Positions 44,256 to 53,095 of a stretch of DNA of 64,000 nucleotides are shown one piece after another. Source of the stretch: Granulicella sp. L60 (GTDB taxonomy: Bacteria; Acidobacteriota; Terriglobia; Terriglobales; Acidobacteriaceae). The DNA is taken from the NCBI RefSeq assembly GCF_009765825.1, contig NZ_LMUR01000018.1, positions 574,666-638,665 of the forward strand, given 5' to 3'. The position numbers were made by a program, and so were the translations under genes. The notes under the pieces are model-generated. The model did not search any database. It saw nothing but the letters and a program-made list of their open reading frames with translations, and had not been told where the DNA came from. Position 1 is the first letter of the stretch. Each line of letters opens with the position of its first letter.

Positions 44256-45653
44256 ATGCTCGAATGGATGCTCTTCCGCGTGATTATGGTGGCCTTCTTC
44301 ATTCTGGCCAGCAGTTTCTTTGTTGCCGCTGAGTTTGCCCTGGTCAGCGTACGCGAAACCCGCATCCAGCAGTTGATCGCGCTTGGCCGTCCGGGGGCGC
44401 GCACGGTCCTGAAGCTTAAGCACTCGATCGACGAGTTTCTTCCGGCTGTCCAGCTTGGGGTTACGGTCGCGGGGCTTGCGTTGGGCTGGGTGGGCGAACC
44501 TTCTGTTGTCCAGATCATCCTTGCGATTGCCTCCAGTTGGCTGCATGTGCTGCCGCCGCATGCGCTGCTCTACGCTCATACCATCGCGATTATCTTTGCG
44601 TTCTCCCTCATCACGTACTTCGAGGTACTGCTGGGCGAGCTGGTGCCGAAGTCACTCGCGTTGCAGCGTACGGAGCGCATCGCGCTGGCTGTTGCCGGAC
44701 CCATGGACGTCTTCATTCGCATTACGCGGCCTGTGGTGAAGCTGATGAACTCGTCGGCGGAGGTGGTGCTGAAGCTGTTTCGTGCTCCGCTGCGCGGCGA
44801 GGGCGCGGTTCATTCCCCGGAGGAGCTGAAACTCATCGCCACGGCAACGCGTCGCATGGGTCTCCTGCCTATCTTTCAGGAGGAGATTATTCATCGGGCG
44901 ATTGAGCTGAATCACGTTACGGTTCGGGAGATTATGACGCCCAGGGGCAAGATTTTTTCTCTGCCGGCGGACCTGCCGCTGCAGCAGGCCTCTGCGCGCA
45001 TTGTGGATGAGCAGCACTCCCGCGTGCCGGTCTACGATCCCGCGAACGGGCCGGAGCACATCATCGGCATCGTGTACTCGAAGGACATCTCGCGGCTGAT
45101 CCACTTTCGCTCGGTCGCGCTGTCGCTTGGCGGCAAGGGCGAGTCCAGCCTGACGCTGCGCCAGGTGATGCGCGAGCTTACGGTGGTTCCTGAGACGAAG
45201 CTTGCGGTGGAGCTGCTGCAAGAGTTTCAGGAGCGGCGGCGTCATATTGCGATTGTGGTGGACGAGTTTGGAAGTACGGTTGGGCTGGTGACGGCGGAGG
45301 ATGTGCTGGAGCAGATCGTCGGGGAGCTGGAGGATGAGTTCGACATCAGCAAGTCGCCGCTGCTTAGCACGACCGGCGTGATGTCGCTGGACGGCAGCAC
45401 GACGCTGCGCGATCTTGGCAACCAGTTGCATTGGACGTTTCCGCGGGAGACTGGCGTCGAGACTCTGGCTGGCTTTCTGCTTGCGAATTTTGGCCATATT
45501 CCTGTGGTGGGGGAGAGCATCGAGCAGGACGGGCGGCGCTACATTGTGGCGGAGATGGCTGGTCATCGCATCAGCCGCGTGCTGGTCGAGGATACGGCCT
45601 CTACGTCCACAGAGGCCGCTGACGAGGCTGAGAGTCCGGAAGCTATCCAATGA
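44256..45653 (+). CDS. CNNM/CBS-domain membrane protein (hemolysin C/CorC-like)
   Basis: 465 aa. N-terminal DUF21/CNNM membrane domain (about residues 1-200, hydrophobic helices plus ELVPKSLALQRTERIA), then a pair of CBS domains (about 215-340; IMTPRGKIFSLPADLPLQQASARI and VVPETKLAVELLQEFQERRRHIAIVVDEFGSTVGLVTAEDVLEQIVGEL), then a C-terminal CorC_HlyC domain (about 365-445). Family members are Mg/Co or other cation-flux proteins despite the hemolysin name. Its stop overlaps the following ABC permease start by four bases. Confidence 0.93.
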   Translation: MLEWMLFRVIMVAFFILASSFFVAAEFALVSVRETRIQQLIALGRPGARTVLKLKHSIDEFLPAVQLGVTVAGLALGWVGEPSVVQIILAIASSWLHVLPPHALLYAHTIAIIFAFSLITYFEVLLGELVPKSLALQRTERIALAVAGPMDVFIRITRPVVKLMNSSAEVVLKLFRAPLRGEGAVHSPEELKLIATATRRMGLLPIFQEEIIHRAIELNHVTVREIMTPRGKIFSLPADLPLQQASARIVDEQHSRVPVYDPANGPEHIIGIVYSKDISRLIHFRSVALSLGGKGESSLTLRQVMRELTVVPETKLAVELLQEFQERRRHIAIVVDEFGSTVGLVTAEDVLEQIVGELEDEFDISKSPLLSTTGVMSLDGSTTLRDLGNQLHWTFPRETGVETLAGFLLANFGHIPVVGESIEQDGRRYIVAEMAGHRISRVLVEDTASTSTEAADEAESPEAIQ

Positions 45654-46597
45654 GGCCAGATTCACTTTGGAGGCCGCTACGCCGCATCCTGGTGACGCTG
45701 CCGGTGCTTTGGGTGGTAATCTCGGTCGTCTTCTTGCTGATCCATCTGGTGCCGGGGGATCCGATCGTCCAGATGCTGGGGGAAGGTGCCACTGCTGCTG
45801 ATGTTTCGAGTCTGCGTCACTCCTACGGGCTCGACGCTCCGCTGGGCCAGCAGTACACCCACTACTGGCACGGGGTTTTGCATGCGGATCTCGGTCAGTC
45901 TCTGCGGCTTCACGATTCGGTGACGCGGCTGGTGTTGCAGCGATATCCGTACACGCTGGCGCTTACGCTTGCGGCTCTTCTGATCGGCGTCGCGTTGTCG
46001 ATTCCGGCCGGGGTGTGGTCTGCGCTGCATAGGAGCCGCTGGCAGGATCGAACGCTTGGGGTTGTATCTCTTGTTGGACTGTCGTTTCCGAACTTTGCCC
46101 TTGGCCCGATTCTTATCCTTTTCTTCTCCATTCAACTGGGGTGGCTTCCGGTGTCGGGAGCGGGGGCAGGCGATCCGATGAGTTTTCTTCTGCATCTCAT
46201 TCTGCCTGCCGTAACGCTTGGGCTGTCGCTTGCTGCAATCCTTACGCGGATGGTTCGCACGGCGATGCTGGAGGAGTTGAACCAGGACTACATACGTACG
46301 GCTCGGGCCAAGGGACTGACGGAGAGCCAGGTGGTCTATCGGCATGCGCTGCGCAACGCTCTCATTCCGGTGCTGACTGTTGTTGGCTTGCAGTTTGGCA
46401 GCCTGCTGGCCGGAGCGATCGTTACGGAGACGATCTTCAGTTGGCCGGGGATCGGCAGGCTGACGCTATCGGCTATCTCCAATCGCGACTATGCTCTGGT
46501 GCAGGGGTGCATCCTGGCTGTGGGGTTGACGTATGTGGGAGTGAATCTCTTCACGGACATCGCTTATACGGTTGCTAATCCACGTATGCGTGGGTAG
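45650..46597 (+). CDS. Dipeptide/oligopeptide-type ABC transporter permease (DppB-like)
   Basis: 315 aa, six membrane segments. Typical DppB N-terminus (RRILVTLPVLWVVISVVFLLIHLVPGDPI) and EAA loop EELNQDYIRTARAKGLTESQVVYRHALRNALIPVL; the periplasmic GLDAPLGQQYTHYWHGVLHADLGQSL also matches. Coupled to the CBS protein by an ATGA overlap. The matching DppC-type subunit lies 2 kb away on the opposite strand (48523-49389); no binding protein or ATPase is in the window. Confidence 0.92.
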   Translation: MRPDSLWRPLRRILVTLPVLWVVISVVFLLIHLVPGDPIVQMLGEGATAADVSSLRHSYGLDAPLGQQYTHYWHGVLHADLGQSLRLHDSVTRLVLQRYPYTLALTLAALLIGVALSIPAGVWSALHRSRWQDRTLGVVSLVGLSFPNFALGPILILFFSIQLGWLPVSGAGAGDPMSFLLHLILPAVTLGLSLAAILTRMVRTAMLEELNQDYIRTARAKGLTESQVVYRHALRNALIPVLTVVGLQFGSLLAGAIVTETIFSWPGIGRLTLSAISNRDYALVQGCILAVGLTYVGVNLFTDIAYTVANPRMRG

Positions 46598-46753
46598 GGC
46601 TGTGGGATGGCAGGTGGCGCACCACTACAACGAACGGCGCAGTGTCTCTGGTGGCAATCTGTGCTTTCATAAATGCATGCACTGTGAGCCGGTGGAGGAG
46701 CGATGAATTGTCTTTGCAGAGGCGCTCATGACCACCATCTAGAGAAGGGAAGC

Positions 46754-47464
46754 ATGAGATTGAAGACCATCGTGCCATGCACTTTCGCCGTCATTGCACT
46801 GACTCTTCTTTCTGCAGGTGCTTCCGCTCAGGTTGCGCCGGAGAGTGTGCCGACCCCCTCGCAGGGTGCGGGGCAGACCAAGCGCGAAGAGGTGCCGCCG
46901 ATGCTGCGGCCTAAAGGTCCGGTGCCTGATCCTACGACGCCTAAGGCTCGTCCGTTCTACGACGCGCGTTATGGGGTTTCATTTACTGTGCCCATGGCTT
47001 GGAACCTGACGCGCAAGGACTCCGAGGTGAGCACCTTCAGCCTGGATGCGCGCAATGCGGCTCGCAGCGCACAGCTTCGGGCTGTGGCTAATATAAATTT
47101 CAATCCACATCCGACGTCTACGTTTAGCGGGGCGCTGTTCTACTTCAGCGTTGCCTCCCACGTTACTGCGGCGCAGTGCAGCTTCCAGGCGTCTGCGCGA
47201 GCTCCGCGTACTGTGACGACGGAGCAGATCGACGGGGTCCCCTTTACGCACGGGTACGAGGAACATGGGGGCATCTGCACGGAGTCGCGCGACGAGATCT
47301 ACACGACCGAGAGGGACAATCTCTGCTACCGGTTCGACGAGGTCATCAACAGCTTCTGCGGGGGTGATGTCAGCGGCATTCGTGATATTACAGAAGATGA
47401 GCTGAACGCGGTACGCAAGCGCATGCAGCGCATCCTGGAGACGGTCCACTTCGACCCTAAGTAA
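46754..47464 (+). CDS. Secreted protein of unknown function
   Basis: 236 aa from the ATG at 46754 (AGGGAAG upstream); an ATG at 46703 adds an unlikely leader. Signal peptide ends near SAGASAQ. A Pro-rich linker follows, then a compact domain beginning YDARYGVSFTVPMAWNLTRKDSEVSTFSLDARN, similar to domains in acidobacterial exported proteins I cannot name. Four Cys in the mature part (AQCSF, GICTE, NLCYR, FCGG) may form disulfides. Context: between an ABC permease and a convergent phosphodiesterase. Confidence 0.75.
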   Translation: MRLKTIVPCTFAVIALTLLSAGASAQVAPESVPTPSQGAGQTKREEVPPMLRPKGPVPDPTTPKARPFYDARYGVSFTVPMAWNLTRKDSEVSTFSLDARNAARSAQLRAVANINFNPHPTSTFSGALFYFSVASHVTAAQCSFQASARAPRTVTTEQIDGVPFTHGYEEHGGICTESRDEIYTTERDNLCYRFDEVINSFCGGDVSGIRDITEDELNAVRKRMQRILETVHFDPK

Positions 47465-47470
47465 GATTGA

Positions 47471-47947
47471 CTACTTTTGATCTGCTTCTGATTTGAGATG
47501 GAGTTCCAGCACAGTTGCTTCGAGTCCGTCTTCCACGGTTACAAATCCCACGGTGACCGGAAGAGAGAAGCGCCTTGGGCCGGCGCTGCCAGGATTGAAG
47601 TAGATCACTCCGTCGCGCACCTCGACCGAGGCTTTATGCGAGTGGCCACTTACGACCATCGCGACTCCGGCGGCTGCGGGATGGATGTCCAGGTCGTGCA
47701 CCGAGTGGACGAGGTAGAACAATCTTTCGCCGAGTTCGACGACGTCGGTGGCGGGGAGTGCCGCGCATGGTCCGGCGGTGTCGACGTTGCCACGAATGGC
47801 TGTCACCGGAGCTATTTCACGTAGACGATCCAGGATCGCGATATCGCCCATATCTCCGGCGTGCAGGATGTGCTCTACGCCCTGAAGTGCGGCGACGGCC
47901 TCCGGTCGAAGCAGGCCATGGGTGTCGGAGATGACGCCGATCAACAT
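47471..47947 (-). CDS. YfcE/MJ0936-type metallophosphoesterase
   Basis: 158 aa calcineurin-like phosphodiesterase. Metal ligands: SDTHG (residues 7-11), HAGDMGD, RGNVD and SGHSH, then NPGSAGPRRF. Family members cleave phosphodiesters in vitro; the natural substrate is not established. Follows a discoidin-like small protein by five bases on the same strand, so these two are probably one operon. Confidence 0.93.
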   Translation of the reverse strand: MLIGVISDTHGLLRPEAVAALQGVEHILHAGDMGDIAILDRLREIAPVTAIRGNVDTAGPCAALPATDVVELGERLFYLVHSVHDLDIHPAAAGVAMVVSGHSHKASVEVRDGVIYFNPGSAGPRRFSLPVTVGFVTVEDGLEATVLELHLKSEADQK

Positions 47948-47952
47948 GTTTC

Positions 47953-48432
47953 TTACGCCAGCTTCAGGCTCTGTAGGGAGGCATAGTCGCGGCTCTGCTT
48001 GGGATCATGGCTGCGGTCGGGGTCGATGCGCAGCTCGAGTGTGCTGACGCCGTCGAGGCTTACGGTGTAGTCCTCGATCTCTTCGGTCGAACCGTGAGGG
48101 CTGAAGCTCCACTGCTGGCGCACGACTTCGCGCAGCTCCGTGCCTGCGCCTGCGTACACTGCAAACTCCTGCGACCGGTCGGCTGCCTGATCGACGAAGT
48201 GCAGCTGGATGCGTTTGATCGTCTGGGGCTCGTCGAAGTGCAACCGGATAACCTGGGGGCCTGTGCCTGCGGCTCTCCAGCCTGTCGTGGCTGCTTTGGC
48301 CAGCGCGTTCTCGATGGGGAACCGCTCGTCCTCCGAGGTGATCTCGACCCGTGCAATGCGCTCCAGGTCGCGCCATATCTCGCGCTTCTCCACTGCTGCC
48401 GCAGCTGAGGGTGAAACAATGCTCTTCCGCAT
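47953..48432 (-). CDS. F5/8-type-C-like small protein
   Basis: 159 aa from the ATG at 48432 with AAAGG seven bases upstream. Contains a jelly-roll-type pattern GPQVIRLHFDEPQTIKRIQLHFVD...EFAVYAGAG...WSFSPHGSTEEIEDYTVSLDGVSTLELRIDPD, as in discoidin/F5/8 type C carbohydrate-binding modules. No signal peptide, so cytoplasmic, which is unusual for that fold. No activity assigned. Operon with the phosphoesterase. Confidence 0.7.
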   Translation of the reverse strand: MRKSIVSPSAAAAVEKREIWRDLERIARVEITSEDERFPIENALAKAATTGWRAAGTGPQVIRLHFDEPQTIKRIQLHFVDQAADRSQEFAVYAGAGTELREVVRQQWSFSPHGSTEEIEDYTVSLDGVSTLELRIDPDRSHDPKQSRDYASLQSLKLA

Positions 48433-48522
48433 ATTCAGGCCTTTCTGCTCCAGGGCCAAGCATATCCGATAATGGGCGATGCTGCTTCGGCTGTTGTGGG
48501 AGACTGCTTCGGCGAATCGCTA

Positions 48523-49389
48523 TTACAGACCGGCGGTTACCCTGGTGCGCGGGTCCATCCAATCGCGCAGGGCATCGCCGATAAAGTTGAATGAGAGCAC
48601 ACAGAGCATTACTGCCATGGCAGGGAAGAAGACAAGATGGGGCGAGTCGAAGAGGTGGGAGCGGGCGTCGTTGAGCATCGAACCCCAGCTTGCAGCGGGC
48701 GGCGGAACACCCAGGCCAAGGAAGCTCAACGTCGCTTCGGCGAGCACCGCTCCGGCCATTCCGATTGCGGCTTGTACGATGAGGGGCTGAAGAATATTCG
48801 GCAGGATGTGTCTTGTCATCAGGCGCAGGTCGGAGGCTCCGAGGGCGCGTGCTGCTTCGACAAACTCACGTTCTTTGACTGCCATCACCTGGGCGCGGAC
48901 GAGACGCGCGTAGCCTACCCAGCCTGAGATCGCGAGTGCCAGGATTACGTTGCCGAGGCCGGGGCCCATGAACGCGACGAAGGCGATTGCCAGCAGAATT
49001 CCCGGCAGCGCCAGAAATGCATTCATCACGTAGACGTTCACTACGGTGTCGGTCCATCCGCCGTAGAAGCCGGCCAGCAGCCCTGCTACCAGTCCGATCC
49101 CGAGAGAGAGTCCGACTACGCTTACGGCGACGATGAGAGAGATTCGTGCGCCAAAGAGAGTCCGCGAAAAGATGTCCCGGCCGAGTTCGTCGGTGCCGAA
49201 CCAGTGTGCCCAGGTAGGGCTTAGCAGGCGTCCTGTGAGGTCGAGGCGGGCGGGGTCTTGTGGGGCAAGCCAGGGAGCGAACACGGCACAGATGACAAAG
49301 AGCGCAAGCAGGAGTAAGCCGACTGCTGCCAGAGGCTGTCTTTTCACTGCTCCTATGAATGTTGCTTTTGCGCTCGGACTGGTGCTCAC
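48523..49389 (-). CDS. Dipeptide/oligopeptide-type ABC transporter permease (DppC-like)
   Basis: 288 aa. N-terminal segment, then the OppC-type FGTDELGRDIFSRTLFGARISL block, and EAA loop EFVEAARALGASDLRLMTRHILPNILQPLIVQ; C-terminal FNFIGDALRDWMDPR is the classic DppC ending. In most genomes dppB and dppC are adjacent; here they face each other with a secreted protein, a phosphoesterase and an F5/8-like protein between. Confidence 0.93.
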   Translation of the reverse strand: MSTSPSAKATFIGAVKRQPLAAVGLLLLALFVICAVFAPWLAPQDPARLDLTGRLLSPTWAHWFGTDELGRDIFSRTLFGARISLIVAVSVVGLSLGIGLVAGLLAGFYGGWTDTVVNVYVMNAFLALPGILLAIAFVAFMGPGLGNVILALAISGWVGYARLVRAQVMAVKEREFVEAARALGASDLRLMTRHILPNILQPLIVQAAIGMAGAVLAEATLSFLGLGVPPPAASWGSMLNDARSHLFDSPHLVFFPAMAVMLCVLSFNFIGDALRDWMDPRTRVTAGL

Positions 49390-49408
49390 GCCTAATCTTA
49401 TATGCTCT

Positions 49409-49600
49409 GTCCTGCCGGACGGGCCGCTTACTCAGCGTGAGGTCACTTCGTGACTTGTATACCTGTCAAGCCCACGCAGACGATATAAGTCCTCCCGTTG
49501 GTCGGAATAATCATCGCGCCGACCAACAGGAGGACCACCCGAAGGGGTATACAAGTCACGAAGTGACCTCCCCACGAGCAGTGGGCCCGTCCGGCAGGAC
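49409..49600. repeat. Nested three-arm inverted repeat, 192 bases
   Basis: Outer arms: 17-bp perfect (49409-49425 with 49584-49600). Middle arms: 24-bp perfect (49440-49463 with 49546-49569), each arm also containing a small internal palindrome GTCAC-TTC-GTGAC. Inner arms: 16 of 17 bp (49489-49505 with 49519-49535). Most of the segment can thus fold into one long hairpin or cruciform. It has no coding content and lies between the divergent dppC-like and copper-cassette genes. No flanking direct repeat is evident; could be a MITE-like remnant or a large RNA structure. Confidence 0.85.
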
Positions 49601-49607
49601 ATATTCT

Positions 49608-49631
49608 CTAATGATAAAAATTTATCATTAG
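49608..49631. promoter_or_regulatory. Perfect palindrome (11-bp arms) before the copper-type operon
   Basis: CTAATGATAAA (49608-49618), AA, TTTATCATTAG (49621-49631). It lies 35-58 bases before the first gene of the cassette and upstream of a possible -10 TAGAAT (near 49648), where a metal-responsive repressor would act. It does not match the CopY/BlaI core and only loosely resembles a Fur site. Confidence 0.65.
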
Positions 49632-49665
49632 TACTGGAAGATTCGCGCTAGAATGGACGCAGGGT

Positions 49666-50109
49666 ATGAACTGGAGACTCTTCATCTCGGCCGTTCTTCT
49701 ACTTGTGCTCATTCCTGTGAGCGCATTCGGTCAGGCGTGCGATGTTCGATGCTGCTTCGGTGCCGATGCGTCTGGGCATCATCAGGCTGCTGCCGCAACG
49801 GCGTCGGCTCCGATGGAGAAGATGGACATGCACACCGCGTCCTGTCACTCGCGGCAGCATGTGCAGCAGGATCCACTCTTGCACTCATCTGCTTCATGCG
49901 AGTTGACCGCACAGGTGTGCAGCCATGAATATTGCGCATTAGACTGTAGTCTGCCTGCTGCGTTGAAATCATTCAACGATCAGCCTCTGGTCTCTTCTCA
50001 ATCGCCGCTCTGGAAGACGCTTGTTGCGCTCGTTACCTCGACGCCTCCAATCGTTTTTGTTGCCACGCCCGATCATCTCCCTCGACCTTTGGCTGTCCTT
50101 CGCATCTGA
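49666..50109 (+). CDS. Cys/His-rich exported protein in copper-type cassette
   Basis: 147 aa with a signal peptide (WRLFISAVLLLVLIPVSAFG, cut near GQA). The mature part is rich in potential metal ligands: ACDVRCCF, GHHQ, MEKMDMH, SCHSRQH, CELTAQVCSHEYC and CALDC. A second hydrophobic segment (LWKTLVALVTSTPPIVFVA) is near the C-terminus. No family named. It precedes a multicopper oxidase and a TolC-like gene on the same strand, so it may carry or store periplasmic copper (inference). Confidence 0.75.
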   Translation: MNWRLFISAVLLLVLIPVSAFGQACDVRCCFGADASGHHQAAAATASAPMEKMDMHTASCHSRQHVQQDPLLHSSASCELTAQVCSHEYCALDCSLPAALKSFNDQPLVSSQSPLWKTLVALVTSTPPIVFVATPDHLPRPLAVLRI

Positions 50110-50227
50110 TCTTTCTTCCTCGAACACTCCTCTGATCGATCGCAGGTTCCCTTGACGCTTTGCGTCCTTGTTGGGGTCTGCATTACCTCCAGCGCTCAGC
50201 GTCTCGAATCATAGGTACGAGGTTTCC

Positions 50228-51664
50228 ATGAGTAATCGGCGAAGTTTTCTCCAAAGCGCTCTTGCGCTCGGCGCAGCGTTTACAGCTGCTCCAAAGCTGT
50301 TCGGCTCCGAACGTATGAACGGCAACACGCTCCATCCGCAGGGCGCTCCGGTCCCGGTTAACACGCCTGATCTGGCGACACTTCCGTTCACTATGGACGG
50401 GGCCGTGAAGGTCTTCCATCTCGTAGCAGAGCCGGTGAAGCAGGAGATTCTTACTGGACGCGTCGTGGATCTTTGGGGCTACAACGGCAGCGCCCCCGGC
50501 CCGACTATTCAGGCGAATCAGGGAGATCGGGTGCGTGTGGTCTTCGACAACCATCTTCCCGAACCGACCTCGATTCACTGGCACGGTCTGGAGATTCCGG
50601 AGGAGATGGATGGTGTACCGGGCATCGGCCAGAAGCCGGTCGCTCCCGGTGGCCGCTTCGTCTATGAGTTCACTCTTCATCAGGAGGGAACTTTCTTTTA
50701 CCACTCGCATATGGCGATGCAGGAGATGCTTGGCATGCTTGGTGCGTTCATCCTCCATCCCGCACGAGCGCACGCTCCTGCTATCGCGAGAGATCATGTG
50801 ATCCTCCTACAGGAGTACGCGATTCTGCCGAACAATACAGTGCCGAACACGATGAGCATGGAGTACAACTGGCTCACCTTCAATGGTAAAGCTGGTCCAG
50901 CCGCGACGCCGATGATCGTTCGTCAGGGCGAGCGGGCGCGCATCCGCCTTATTAATCTCGGCATGGATCATCACCCCGTCCATCTTCATGGCTTCACCTT
51001 CGCGATCACAGGCAACGAGGGTGGCAGGCTGCCGGAGGCTCAGTGGATCCGACGAAACACGGCGCTTGTGGGCGTCGCGCAGGCACAGGACATTGAGTTC
51101 GAGGCTAATACTCCTGGGAACTGGATGCTGCACTGCCACCTGCCTCATCACATGATGAACCAGATGTCCTCGAACGTTGGCACGATGACCCGTGTTGGTG
51201 CAGGCATTATGGCAGGTCAGGACATGGAGTCGGGCATGGGGATGCTGACGGGTTCTGGCAGTGCTACCTCCGACAATCGTGGCCCGAGTTTAGGCCGAGG
51301 CATGGGGGTTGGATCGACCGCGGAGAGCGCTACCACTAACGGCGCTCTGTCGGAGCACGGTATGCAGGGGATGAACATGACCGACATGCTTGGGATTGCG
51401 AAGGACGCGAATAGAGTGCCCGGCTTCCCGCAGGACGCTTACATGGAAGGACCCATGATGGCGATGGACAAGATGGTGGAGAAGCCGGAGACCATGGGTC
51501 TGCCCGCAGGATGGAGTGGATATAGCGGAGGCATGATGACGCTGGTGCGCGTGATGCCGCCGGATCTTCACGACCGATACCTTGAACTCAAACGAAGACG
51601 GTCGAGTGACAACATGGACGATATGAAGGGCATGCCCGGTATGGGAGGGAATCATGGCAGCTAA
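50228..51664 (+). CDS. Tat-exported multicopper oxidase
   Basis: 478 aa from the ATG at 50228 (GAGG five bases upstream); the longer in-frame start at 50168 would put the Tat motif in mid-protein. N-terminus SNRRSFLQSALALGAAF is a Tat signal. Copper ligands: HWHGLEIP, HSHMAMQE, HHPVHLHG and HCHLPHHMM (type 1, 2 and 3 sites). A Met/Gly-rich tail (GMGMLTGSG, GMQGMNMTDM, KGMPGMGG) resembles CopA/CueO copper-resistance oxidases. Probable periplasmic cuprous oxidase for copper tolerance. Overlaps the TolC-like gene by 11 bases. Confidence 0.9.
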   Translation: MSNRRSFLQSALALGAAFTAAPKLFGSERMNGNTLHPQGAPVPVNTPDLATLPFTMDGAVKVFHLVAEPVKQEILTGRVVDLWGYNGSAPGPTIQANQGDRVRVVFDNHLPEPTSIHWHGLEIPEEMDGVPGIGQKPVAPGGRFVYEFTLHQEGTFFYHSHMAMQEMLGMLGAFILHPARAHAPAIARDHVILLQEYAILPNNTVPNTMSMEYNWLTFNGKAGPAATPMIVRQGERARIRLINLGMDHHPVHLHGFTFAITGNEGGRLPEAQWIRRNTALVGVAQAQDIEFEANTPGNWMLHCHLPHHMMNQMSSNVGTMTRVGAGIMAGQDMESGMGMLTGSGSATSDNRGPSLGRGMGVGSTAESATTNGALSEHGMQGMNMTDMLGIAKDANRVPGFPQDAYMEGPMMAMDKMVEKPETMGLPAGWSGYSGGMMTLVRVMPPDLHDRYLELKRRRSSDNMDDMKGMPGMGGNHGS

Positions 51665-53093
51665 GACATCTCGCGTTATGCGGCGAATCCTTGTGTCGTT
51701 TCTTCCCCTGGCGATGGCCCTGTCGGCTAGTGGTCAGCAAAACAACATGCTTGGTATGCAGATGCCACAGAGCGACTCCCAGCATGATATGCGGGGGATG
51801 CAGATGTCTGGCGGCGATCAGGTTAATAAAGATGAGAGAGACGATGCGCAGGATCTGCCGTCGGGGCCGATGGTAAAGCTCGGGGATCTTGAACAGATGG
51901 CGCTTGCTCACAATCCGACGCTTGCCCAGGTGAGTGCCGACGTTCGCGCTGCGGAAGGAGCCAGAAAGCAGGCTGGTCTCTATCCCAACCCGACAGTTGG
52001 CTACTATGGTGACGAGATTCGGGGCGGCTCGTACCACTCGGGTAAAGAAGGAGCGTTTGTCAGCCAGACGATTGTTTTGGGAGGCAAGCTCGGCGCGGCG
52101 AAGGAGACTGCTGAGCAGCAGCGCCTGCAGGCCGTCACGAACGTCGATGCGCAGCACTACCGGGTTCTGAGCTCAGTCCGCAGCCTCTACTATCAGGTGC
52201 TCGCAGCGCAGAGGTTGGTTGAGGTTCGCCGACAGCTTCTGTCGCTTGCCAACGATGCCGTCGACACTTCGCATCAGCTTGGAAATGTCGGCCAGGCGGA
52301 TCGGCCAGACGTGCTTCAGGCGGAGGTGGAAGCGGAGCAAGCTGGGCTCGCACTGGATTCTGCTAAGCAGGATTATCTATCGCTGTGGCAGACGTTGGCG
52401 GCGACAACGGGTAATCCCGGCCTGACGTGGGGGCGTGTCGAAGGAAATCTCGAAGACATTCCTCAACTTGACCAGCAGGAGTGGCTGACGAAGGTGCTGA
52501 CTGGCAGCCCGCAGGTCCGGTATGCGCAACAGGAGACAGAGCGTGCCCAGGCTGCTCTGCGCGAGTCGAAGAAGGTGCCTATCCCGGATATTCAGATCAG
52601 CGCGAACGTCTCCCAGGACAACGAGCCGCTCGATACCACACTTGGAAGGACCGGAGTGGTCAGCGGCGCTCAGGTTGGCGTGCAGCTTCCCATCTTCAAT
52701 CGCAACCAGGGCAATGTTGAAGAGGCAAAGGCGGAGCTCGAACGCAGCCAGGCTGAGATTCAGCGCCTGCAACTCGATCTCCGGCGTAAGGTCGTCAGTC
52801 AGTTCCGCGACTACACTACCGCTCGCATGGCGGCGGATCGCTATCGCACTAGTATGCTGCCTCGTGCTCAGAAGGCCTACGACCTCTACAAGGCCAACTA
52901 CAGCAACATGGCGGCGGCTTACCCACAGGTGCTGATAGCGCAGCGCACGCTGTTTCAACTTCAGGTCGATTACATCCATGCGCTCGAGGCAGTGTGGATG
53001 AACGCGCTGCAGATTGAGGGGTATGGACTGTCGGATGGTCTGGCTGCTCCCTCGTCTCCCAGCAACGGCTGGAGGACGGGGTTGCCTCAGTAG
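51654..53093 (+). CDS. TolC-family outer-membrane efflux protein
   Basis: 479 aa. Signal peptide (FLPLAMALSASGQ), then a Met/His-rich stretch with MLGMQMPQSDSQHDMRGMQM that may bind Cu(I), then the coiled-coil OEP domains twice over: LAHNPTLAQVSADVRAAEGARKQAGLYPNPTVGY and the second half beginning QLPIFNRNQGNVEEAKAELERSQAEIQRLQLDL. Similar in layout to CzcC/CusC. Neither CusA nor CusB is encoded here, so it must pair with an inner-membrane pump from elsewhere, or the cassette is partial. Overlaps the oxidase gene. Confidence 0.9.
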   Translation: MAAKTSRVMRRILVSFLPLAMALSASGQQNNMLGMQMPQSDSQHDMRGMQMSGGDQVNKDERDDAQDLPSGPMVKLGDLEQMALAHNPTLAQVSADVRAAEGARKQAGLYPNPTVGYYGDEIRGGSYHSGKEGAFVSQTIVLGGKLGAAKETAEQQRLQAVTNVDAQHYRVLSSVRSLYYQVLAAQRLVEVRRQLLSLANDAVDTSHQLGNVGQADRPDVLQAEVEAEQAGLALDSAKQDYLSLWQTLAATTGNPGLTWGRVEGNLEDIPQLDQQEWLTKVLTGSPQVRYAQQETERAQAALRESKKVPIPDIQISANVSQDNEPLDTTLGRTGVVSGAQVGVQLPIFNRNQGNVEEAKAELERSQAEIQRLQLDLRRKVVSQFRDYTTARMAADRYRTSMLPRAQKAYDLYKANYSNMAAAYPQVLIAQRTLFQLQVDYIHALEAVWMNALQIEGYGLSDGLAAPSSPSNGWRTGLPQ

Positions 53094-53095
53094 TG

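Noticed and set aside
49608..49631. Fur box
   Set aside because: Only loosely similar to the 19-bp Fur consensus, and the neighbouring genes point to copper rather than iron.
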